Assembly (NCBI GenBank): GCA_024639415.1
Contig: JAHEIK010000202.1
Location: 1 to 6,965, forward strand
Reading direction: 5' to 3'
Source of the DNA: Planctomycetota bacterium
GTDB lineage: Bacteria > Planctomycetota > PLA2 > JAEUHO01
Length of the DNA stretch: 6,965 nucleotides
A program made the translations under genes and the position numbers. Every line of letters begins with the position of its first letter. The stretch's first letter is position 1. Shown one piece after another: positions 1 to 4,804 of this stretch. The notes beneath the pieces were generated by a model. That model was not told the origin of the DNA and ran no database searches. It was given only the letters and a program-made list of their open reading frames with translations.

Positions 1-1266
1 CTCGCGCACCTTCGGCGAGACGTAGAAGTTGAGGCCCGTGATCGTGCGCAGGTAGGCGACGACGTTGTCGAGGTTCTGCTCTTCCCAGTCCAGGCCCTTG
101 ACGCGCTTCTTCTCGAGGATCGACAGGATGCCCGCGATGCTCGCGGTGTCCTCGTCCGAGTCCTCTTCGCCGACGATGCGGGGCTTGCGATCGGCGATCT
201 CGTCGAGCCAGTTGTCGGGGAACTGGACCGTGGCGATCTGCGGGACGATGGAGTCTTCCATGTCCTGCATGATGGCCTTCCACTGGTCGTCGAAGTTGCG
301 ACGCGTCGTGGTCTGGTTGGTCTGGTGCTCGGCATCGTGGCTGATGTCGATGATGCGCTGGGCGTCGCGGTTCGTGGAGTCGTGACGCAGGATCTGCTTG
401 GCGTACGCGCGGGCGACGGCGTACTCGCCACGACGGAAGGCGCGGTGGGCGCCGTCGAACCAGGCGCGGATGCGGCCGAGGCGACGCTCGCGCTCGGTGG
501 CAAGCTCGCGCTCGCGCTCACGCTGTGCATCGGCGATCTGACTCTCGCGGGCACGGCGCTCGGAGACCTGCGCCTTGTACTTCGCGGTGTCGATCATGTC
601 GCTGACGCTGGCGGACGTCGCACCGAAGTCGGCGGTCTCGTCGTACCAGCTCAGGATCGAGAGTGCCTTCTGGTACTCCTTCACCGCAGCGTCGTACTGC
701 TCACGCGCGACGAGGGTGCGGCCGCGCTCGAGGTAGTTGCGCACCTCGGAGGCAGCCTTGTCGCGGCGTACGGAGGCGACGTCGCGCGACTTGCCCATGT
801 ACTCGCCGACGCTGCTCGCGCGGTCCGTGCTGAGCTTGCGCCAGCCGGCCTGCGCGGCCTCGTTCGACGGGTCCGCGTCGATGGCCTTCGCGTAGTACTC
901 CTTGGCGCCTTCGATGTCGCCGGCCTTCTCAGCCGCGCGAGCCTTCTCGACGTAGGAGTTCGCCACGTAGTCCGCGCGATCGGCCATGATGCGCGCGCCT
1001 TCGGTGGCTTCGCCCAGCAGATCGCCGGAGCCTTCCGCCGCAGGTGCGTCCATCGCCGGAGGCGCGTCCATCGCCGGAGGCGCGTCCATCGCCGCCGGTG
1101 CGGCTTCCACGAACTCGGCGGCCGGGGCTTGCTCTACGTACTCGACGGGGGCTTGCGCGGTCGTATCACCGGCAGGCCCTGCAACGATCGTGCGACGACC
1201 GCGGCATGCGCCAAGTGCTACCGAGAAAACGGCAGCGAAGAGAAGCACGAGTGCTGTGCGCTTCAT
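1..1266 (-). CDS. TPR-containing lipoprotein, probable N-terminal part of a secretin (type II/IV pilus-like), partial at window edge
   Basis: The frame is open from an ATG at 1266 to base 1, giving 422 codons with no stop, so the C-terminus lies outside the window. Residues 1-21 form a lipoprotein signal: K2 and R3, a hydrophobic core, and the lipobox L-G-A-C with Cys21. Residues 22-80 are an Ala/Pro/Glu linker with MDAPPA repeats. TPR-like helix pairs lie at about 106-145, 178-204 and 266-306. An Arg/Glu-rich probable coiled helix lies at about 231-265. The last 35 residues (LDWEEQNLDNVVAYLRTITG, then LNFYVSPKV) resemble the start of the secretin N0/STN domain, in which a strand and a helix precede a TGLN-type turn. 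From family knowledge, secretins form outer-membrane channels for type II secretion or type IV pili. The secretin assignment is an inference because the pore domain is not visible. A GGAAGGG Shine-Dalgarno-like site sits 7 nt before the ATG. Otherwise the protein could be another TPR lipoprotein with an STN domain. Confidence 0.72.
   Translation of the reverse strand, partial: MKRTALVLLFAAVFSVALGACRGRRTIVAGPAGDTTAQAPVEYVEQAPAAEFVEAAPAAMDAPPAMDAPPAMDAPAAEGSGDLLGEATEGARIMADRADYVANSYVEKARAAEKAGDIEGAKEYYAKAIDADPSNEAAQAGWRKLSTDRASSVGEYMGKSRDVASVRRDKAASEVRNYLERGRTLVAREQYDAAVKEYQKALSILSWYDETADFGATSASVSDMIDTAKYKAQVSERRARESQIADAQRERERELATERERRLGRIRAWFDGAHRAFRRGEYAVARAYAKQILRHDSTNRDAQRIIDISHDAEHQTNQTTTRRNFDDQWKAIMQDMEDSIVPQIATVQFPDNWLDEIADRKPRIVGEEDSDEDTASIAGILSILEKKRVKGLDWEEQNLDNVVAYLRTITGLNFYVSPKVRE
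1046..1099 (-). repeat. Three-copy 18-bp in-frame tandem repeat in the lipoprotein linker
   Basis: On the plus strand the unit GCGTCCATCGCCGGAGGC occurs at 1046-1063 and identically at 1064-1081. A third, diverged copy (GCGTCCATCGCCGCCGGT) lies at 1082-1099. Because 18 is a multiple of three, gain or loss of a copy keeps the reading frame. On the minus strand it encodes the hexapeptide series MDAPPA within residues 56-73, in the flexible linker behind the lipid anchor. It could vary in copy number between strains. Confidence 0.85.
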
Positions 1267-1493
1267 CCCTGATCCCTTCCATTGTCGTTCGCATCGGCAA
1301 CGAGGTAGGCACCCGCAGGCACCCGCGTCCTCCCTGAACGCGAGGCCCTCGCCTCCCTCCGATCCCGATGGAACCCTAGGCAGGGGAGATAGGTAGGCCG
1401 GGCCTGTCACTTCTCCGTCACGTGGGACGCGCGTAAATGAAGGCCGGGTACCAAGCTGTGACGGCCGGGGGGGCAGCGCTTTAGCATGCTGTT
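1267..1493. promoter_or_regulatory. Divergent intergenic region between the lipoprotein gene and the uracil-DNA glycosylase gene
   Basis: This 227-bp spacer must hold the 5' signals of both divergent genes. A Shine-Dalgarno-like GGAAGGG on the minus strand (1274-1280) precedes the lipoprotein ATG by 7 nt. I see no convincing -35/-10 pair for either gene. Small motifs are present: a 9-bp direct repeat GGCACCCGC at 1308-1316 and 1318-1326, an 11-nt palindrome AGGCCGGGCCT at 1395-1405, a CACGTG palindrome at 1419-1424, and AGCATGCT at 1483-1490 just before the glycosylase start. None can be tied to a named regulator. Confidence 0.4.
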
Positions 1494-2318
1494 GTGGTAA
1501 CGGACGCTCCGAGCACTGTCGATCTGCGCGCCGAGGTCCGCCTATGGGTCGAGTGGGCCCGTGGCGCGGCCGGTCCCTGGCTCGTCGCGGAGGGTCCACC
1601 GCCGCCGTTGCCGAGCGCTTCCGTGGACCGTCAACCGGCGGCCGTACCGGGTGAGCAGGTCGCGCGGGCGGCCCGCGGCGGAGGGGCCCCGACTGCCCAG
1701 CCGGCCCCTGCGCCGCAGCCCGCCGTCGCGCTGACCCCGGCCCAGCGTGACGAGCGCCTCAAGGAAATGGCCGCGGAGGTGGCAGCGTGCACGGGCTGCG
1801 TCCTCGCGGCGGGCCGTACGTCGGCGGTCTTCGGCGAGGGCAGCCACACGCCGAAGCTGGTCATCGTGGGGGAGGCGCCGGGGGCTGAAGAGGACCGCAG
1901 CGGGCGTCCCTTCGTCGGTGCGGCCGGGCAGTTGCTCACCAAGATGCTGGGCGCGATCGGCCTGGCCCGCGAAGACGTCTATATCTGCAACCTCCTGAAG
2001 TGCCGTCCGCCGGGCAACCGCAACCCGCGGCCCGAGGAGGTCGGAGCGTGCAAGCCCTTCCTGCGCGAGCAGTTAGGGCTGCTGAGGCCGCCCCTCATTC
2101 TGGCGCTGGGGAGTCCGGCCACACGCGAGCTGCTCCAGACGCGGCGCGGGATCATGAGCCTGCGCGGTCGTTTCTCGAGGACGCCGGACGGCTACCGGGT
2201 CATGCCCACGTTCCACCCGGCCTATCTCCTGCGCCGTCCCGAGGCCAAGCGCGACGTCTGGGGCGACCTGAAGAAGGTCGCGGCGGACCTGGGCCTGGAG
2301 CTTCCGAAGCGCAATTGA
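1494..2318 (+). CDS. Family 4 uracil-DNA glycosylase ([4Fe-4S] type) with N-terminal extension
   Basis: This enzyme removes uracil from DNA at the start of base-excision repair in the cytoplasm. The 274-residue product carries the family 4 signatures. GEAPG with nearby acidic residues is at 126-134, followed by GRPFVGAAGQLL (137-148). N-x-x-K-C-R-P-P-G-N-R lies at 166-176, and HPAYLLR at 241-247. Cys99, Cys102, Cys170 and Cys186 have the spacing known for the iron-sulfur cluster ligands of thermophilic family 4 enzymes (CxxC, then about 68, then 16 residues). The catalytic core starts near residue 85. Before it are a short helix (about 10-30) and a Pro/Ala-rich linker (about 34-80), longer than in the minimal thermophile proteins of about 200 residues. 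The GTG start at 1494 keeps the helix; an in-frame ATG only occurs well inside. There is no good Shine-Dalgarno site. The gene stands alone on its strand and converges with the next gene across 30 bp. Confidence 0.93.
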   Translation: MVTDAPSTVDLRAEVRLWVEWARGAAGPWLVAEGPPPPLPSASVDRQPAAVPGEQVARAARGGGAPTAQPAPAPQPAVALTPAQRDERLKEMAAEVAACTGCVLAAGRTSAVFGEGSHTPKLVIVGEAPGAEEDRSGRPFVGAAGQLLTKMLGAIGLAREDVYICNLLKCRPPGNRNPRPEEVGACKPFLREQLGLLRPPLILALGSPATRELLQTRRGIMSLRGRFSRTPDGYRVMPTFHPAYLLRRPEAKRDVWGDLKKVAADLGLELPKRN

Positions 2319-2348
2319 TTGCAGAATACAGCCAATCGAACGCCCGCC

Positions 2349-3050
2349 CTACGAGAACATCCGCGCCCAGAAGAGCCGCCCCAGGGTCCCGAGGTGCCCG
2401 AGCGCCGCGGGCAGCACCCGCATCTTGCTCGCGCCCTCGGTGCGGCGCCTCAGCCGCGAGGGCACTTCCGTCACCCGCGCGCCAGCCAGGATGGCCCGTC
2501 CGAGCATCTCGGCGGCGGCCGGGAAGCCGTCGCTGCGCCACGTGAGTCCGCGAGCGACGTCGCCCGCATAGGCGCGGAAGGCGCAGGTGAAGACCGAGAG
2601 GCCCCGGGCGCGACGGCCCAGGACCAGGCGGTAGGCGAACACGGCGGCCTTGGAGAGAAAGGAGCGGCCGGCAGGCACGTCCTCGAGACCGCCGCCCTCC
2701 CCGAAGGGGGTGGCCGTGGCGATGTCGATGTCGCCCTGCAGGGCCTCGATCAGCGTCTGGGCGTCCTCGAGGGGGTAGGTGCGGTCCGCGTCGTAGACCA
2801 CGACGACATCCCCGGTCGTGGCCCCGATGCCCGTCCGCATCGCCGCTCCGACGCCGCGGTTGCGTTCGTGCGTCACGATGCGGATGCGGTCGTCCTCGCT
2901 CGCCAGCACGGCCAGCGCCGTCGCGGTCCCGTCGGTCGAGCCGTCGTCCACGAAGACGATCTCCGCCGCGGGGATCTGGGGCAGGTGGGGGCGCAGTGCG
3001 GCCAGGGCGTCTTCTTCCTGGAAGCAGGGGATGACGAACGACACGGTCAT
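2349..3050 (-). CDS. Family 2 glycosyltransferase, soluble, polyprenyl-phosphate-sugar synthase-like
   Basis: The 233-residue protein has a GT-A fold family 2 layout. An N-terminal strand (VSFVIPCFQEED) is followed by the nucleotide-binding DDGSTDGT at 35-42, then RNRGVGAAMRTGI (64-75) and the metal-binding DAD at 87-89 within YDADRTYPLED. The later TEGASKM (204-210) occupies the place of the R-x-x-G-x-S-K motif of DPM1/GtrB-like enzymes. No transmembrane segment follows, so it is probably cytosolic or membrane-peripheral. From family knowledge, such enzymes move a sugar from a nucleotide donor to a polyprenyl phosphate or a glycan. The sugar here is unknown. The ATG at 3050 is fixed by an in-frame TAG five codons upstream. 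The gene ends 30 bp from the glycosylase gene, tail-to-tail, with no clear terminator between. It lies head-to-head with a methyltransferase gene. Confidence 0.88.
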   Translation of the reverse strand: MTVSFVIPCFQEEDALAALRPHLPQIPAAEIVFVDDGSTDGTATALAVLASEDDRIRIVTHERNRGVGAAMRTGIGATTGDVVVVYDADRTYPLEDAQTLIEALQGDIDIATATPFGEGGGLEDVPAGRSFLSKAAVFAYRLVLGRRARGLSVFTCAFRAYAGDVARGLTWRSDGFPAAAEMLGRAILAGARVTEVPSRLRRRTEGASKMRVLPAALGHLGTLGRLFWARMFS

Positions 3051-3089
3051 GCGGCCGGTAGGCTACGCCGCCGAGGTCACGAAGCCCCC

Positions 3090-3737
3090 ATGAGCTACGC
3101 GGGTCGCAGCAAGTACGACGAACCGGGACGCGCCGAGCGCTACAAGGCTCGGAGTGAGCGGCGCAACCAAGAGGAGTGGGCGCTCGTCGAGCGCCTGCTC
3201 GGGATGCTGCCCGCGGCGCCTGCCACGGCACTGGATGCGCCCTGCGGGACGGGGCGTATCGCCGAGAGGTTGCTGGCTCGCGGGCTGGACGTGACCTGCG
3301 CGGATCTCTCGCCTGCCATGCGCGCCGCGACGGAGGAGCGCCTCGCCGGGGAGGCGGGCTACGCGGGCGTCGTCGCGCTCGACCTGGAGGCCGCGGGCGA
3401 GGACGCCCCGGCGGCCGCCGACCTGGTCGTGTGCCTGCGCTTCCTGCATCACCTGCCGGACGCCGCGACCCGCGGCCGGGTGTGGCGGACCCTGCGCTCG
3501 CTGACCGGCGGGCACCTGATCGTGTCCTTTCACCACCCGGTGAGCCTGCACAACCTCTCCCGCGGCTTGCGGCGCGTGTTCACGCGCAAGCGCGGCGACC
3601 GCCACACCCTGCGACCCGCCGCGCTGCGCGCCGAGGCCGCGGAGGCTGGTCTGCGCGTCGTGCGCTTCGCGCCGCTCGCGCGCTGGCGCCGCGAGTTCTG
3701 GCTGGCGCTGCTCGAACCGGCGGCCGGGGCGCCGTAG
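3090..3737 (+). CDS. Class I SAM-dependent methyltransferase (first copy)
   Basis: The 215-residue product has the Rossmann-type methyltransferase core. Motif I is ALDAPCGTGR (47-56), followed by the acidic strand end ADLSPAM (71-77) and the LRFLHHLPD motif (116-124), which resembles the Methyltransf_11/25 families. A basic N-terminus (SKYDEPGRAERYKARSERR) precedes the core. The substrate cannot be inferred; its neighbours suggest a glycan, lipid or small molecule. The frame stays open far upstream, but that part is antisense to the glycosyltransferase gene, so the ATG at 3090 is chosen, 39 bp from the divergent start. Only weak GAGG/GAAG ribosome-binding candidates precede it. The stop codon TAG (3735-3737) is part of a palindromic repeat unit, so the last codons may have been altered when that repeat arrived. 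Confidence 0.88.
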   Translation: MSYAGRSKYDEPGRAERYKARSERRNQEEWALVERLLGMLPAAPATALDAPCGTGRIAERLLARGLDVTCADLSPAMRAATEERLAGEAGYAGVVALDLEAAGEDAPAAADLVVCLRFLHHLPDAATRGRVWRTLRSLTGGHLIVSFHHPVSLHNLSRGLRRVFTRKRGDRHTLRPAALRAEAAEAGLRVVRFAPLARWRREFWLALLEPAAGAP

Positions 3738-3758
3738 GGGCGGGCTCCATGCCCGCCC
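3734..3758 (+). repeat. Palindromic repeat unit 1 (GTAGGGGCG head, hairpin)
   Basis: The GTAGGGGCG head begins at 3734. The arms GGGCGGGC (3738-3745) and GCCCGCCC (3751-3758) pair perfectly over 8 bp with a TCCAT loop. The unit overlaps the TAG stop of the methyltransferase gene. It could also act as a stem-loop at the 3' end of that transcript, but no U-run follows. Confidence 0.85.
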
Positions 3759-3789
3759 GAGGACTCCCTCCCGGATCCGGACTTACCAG

Positions 3790-3814
3790 GTAGGGGCGGG
3801 CTGCATGCCCGCCC
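3790..3814 (+). repeat. Palindromic repeat unit 2 (GTAGGGGCG head, hairpin)
   Basis: The GTAGGGGCG head at 3790 is followed by the perfect 8-bp arms GGGCGGGC (3794-3801) and GCCCGCCC (3807-3814) around a TGCAT loop. It differs from unit 1 only in one loop base across the 25-bp unit and lies 56 bp downstream in the same orientation. A separate GC-rich inverted repeat, GGCGCGCTCGCGCC, follows at 3825-3838. Confidence 0.85.
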
Positions 3815-3909
3815 TCGGTTCTACGGCGCGCTCGCGCCAAGGCGCCCCCATGCACCGATCCACCACGCCGCACACCGGCACCGCACCCCACGGTTCATCC
3901 TGATCCGGT

Positions 3910-3933
3910 GGCGGCCACCCAGGCCGCCCCTAC
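3910..3933 (-). repeat. Palindromic repeat unit 3 (GTAGGGGCG head, inverted orientation)
   Basis: On the minus strand the head GTAGGGGCG runs from 3933 to 3925. The plus-strand arms GGCGGCC (3910-3916) and GGCCGCC (3922-3928) pair perfectly over 7 bp around ACCCA. The stem sequence differs from units 1 and 2, yet both arms differ together, so pairing is kept. Confidence 0.8.
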
Positions 3934-3965
3934 GGGGTAAGTCCGGATTGGTGAGGCTTGCCCTC

Positions 3966-4020
3966 GGGCGACCACCGCGCTTCGACGCCCCAGGGGCGTC
4001 TCGCACTGGGTCGCCCCTAC
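3966..4020 (-). repeat. Palindromic repeat unit 4, compound hairpin with an inner palindrome
   Basis: The head GTAGGGGCG runs from 4020 to 4012 on the minus strand. The outer plus-strand arms GGGCGACC (3966-3973) and GGTCGCCC (4009-4016) pair over 8 bp. Instead of a 5-nt loop, the 35 bases between them contain a second perfect inverted repeat, GACGCCCCAGGGGCGTC (3984-4000). The unit therefore folds as a hairpin on a hairpin. A 14-base stretch at its head (4012-4025) is the exact reverse complement of 3729-3742 at unit 1. Confidence 0.78.
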
Positions 4021-4114
4021 GGCGCTCCTTGGACGGGCGCCTGCCCACCGCGATTCGCCGGACGCTCGGCACCAAATGACGCCTAAGTGACGCCCCAGAC
4101 CCAAACTACGTCCC

Positions 4115-4801
4115 GTGTCTGCCTCCGCGCCCACCGCCGATTTCGCTACCCGCAACCGCGAGCTCAACAAGACGCACGCGATGGCGGCGATGCGCGCGCG
4201 GGCCGGACGCATCGTGTCGGGGATCGAGCAGCGCCGGCGCAGGCTGGTTGCGGACCGCGTCCGGCGCCTCGCGCCCGGCGTCGTCGTGGACATCGGCTGC
4301 GAGGACGGCTGGATCGCCGAGGCCTACGTCCAGCACGTCGGCCGGTTGATCCTGGCCGACCTCGATGCCGACGTGCTGGCGAACTCGCCCCTGCACGGCC
4401 ACCCCAAGGTGCACACCCTGGTCGCCGACGCCCTGCAGCCCGACGCGCTGCAGACGGAGCTCGGCGCACGGGGGGCCGACGTCATCGTCCTCAGCGCCTT
4501 GCTCGAGCACCTGCCCGATCCGCACGCAGCCCTCGCCGCGCTGGCGCCGCAGCTCGCTCCCGGAGGGCGCTTCGTCATCTACCTGCCTGCCGACGGGCCG
4601 ATCCTGTTTGCCAAGGCCCTGCTCAAGCGCAGCCGCCTCGGCGGACTCGTCCGCGGCCTCTCGCTCGAGCCCGCGCCGGGCCATCTGCACCGTTTCACCC
4701 GTCGCGACGTCGCGCGCTTGCTGCGCCCGCACGGCGTCATCGAGGAACTCTGCTTCGATCCCGTCTGCCTCGGCTACCTCGCCGTCGTACGGAGAGCCTG
4801 A
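4115..4801 (+). CDS. Class I SAM-dependent methyltransferase (second copy, Methyltransf_11-like)
   Basis: The 228-residue protein shows motif I as VVVDIGCEDGWIAEAY (56-71), the acidic strand end ADLD (81-84), and LLEHLPDP (129-136) followed by L-x-P-G-G-R-F-V-I-Y (147-156), all typical of SAM-dependent methyltransferases. Motif I has Glu where the family's usual G-C-G-x-G has its second Gly. An N-terminal basic helix (about 24-51) precedes the core. The substrate is unknown. A start at GTG 4115 is used because an in-frame TGA lies at 4088-4090. An in-frame ATG at 4181 (residue 23) would still keep the whole core. Neither has a clear ribosome-binding site. It is the first gene of an operon: the next gene begins after 3 bp, which suggests joint action with the amidotransferase. 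It shares only the fold with the methyltransferase at 3090-3737. Confidence 0.87.
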   Translation: MSASAPTADFATRNRELNKTHAMAAMRARAGRIVSGIEQRRRRLVADRVRRLAPGVVVDIGCEDGWIAEAYVQHVGRLILADLDADVLANSPLHGHPKVHTLVADALQPDALQTELGARGADVIVLSALLEHLPDPHAALAALAPQLAPGGRFVIYLPADGPILFAKALLKRSRLGGLVRGLSLEPAPGHLHRFTRRDVARLLRPHGVIEELCFDPVCLGYLAVVRRA

Positions 4802-4804
4802 GCG

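Larger units (their letters stand above)
3775..3948. repeat. Segment bounded by a 25-bp imperfect inverted repeat (MITE-like candidate)
   Basis: The left arm (3775-3799) and right arm (3924-3948) are inverted copies matching at 23 of 25 positions; the two mismatches are adjacent, at 3788-3789. The outer 13 bases (ATCCGGACTTACC and its complement GGTAAGTCCGGAT) match exactly. The inner parts are the GTAGGGGCGG heads of repeat units 2 and 3. The total span is 174 bp and includes no gene. It looks like a small non-autonomous element with terminal inverted repeats, but no target-site duplication is visible in the flanks (CCCGG against TGGTG). A second reading is two REP-like units arranged head-out. 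Confidence 0.6.
3738..4114. other. Gene-free spacer holding the palindromic repeat cluster and the operon leader
   Basis: No credible protein-coding frame is found in this 377-bp stretch. Most of it is the four-unit palindromic repeat cluster up to 4025. The remaining 89 bp before the second methyltransferase gene must contain the promoter of the downstream operon, unless that lies in the repeats. I cannot name a -35/-10 pair. A direct repeat TGACGCC occurs at 4077-4083 and 4088-4094, 11 bp apart, about 20 bp before the start codon, and could be a regulator site. Confidence 0.6.

Noticed and set aside
325..1272. Long plus-strand frame of 315 codons
   Set aside because: It is antisense to the lipoprotein gene, whose minus-strand frame has a lipobox, TPRs and a good start. 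The plus-strand translation is low-complexity Arg/Ala/Val with no motif.
2311..2322. GCAAT-TG-ATTGC inverted repeat as a terminator between convergent genes
   Set aside because: The stem is 5 bp with a 2-base centre and spans the glycosylase stop codon; it is too small and has no following T-run.
2319..3089. Upstream extension of the first methyltransferase to form a 472-residue protein
   Set aside because: The extra 257 residues are antisense to the glycosyltransferase and show no domain. The ATG at 3090 gives a normal methyltransferase length.
2200..3231. Minus-strand frame of 343 codons overlapping the glycosyltransferase
   Set aside because: Its product is Arg/Pro/Ala-rich without domains and lies out of frame over a clear glycosyltransferase; such open frames are common in high-GC DNA.
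3734..3760. Repeat unit 1 as an intrinsic terminator of the methyltransferase gene
   Set aside because: The hairpin is strong, but no run of T follows (CGAGGACTCC). The same hairpin recurs in both orientations away from gene ends, so a repeat unit is the better call.
3734..4020. CRISPR array
   Set aside because: The units are few, irregularly spaced (56 bp, then much farther), in opposite orientations, and lack spacers of constant length.
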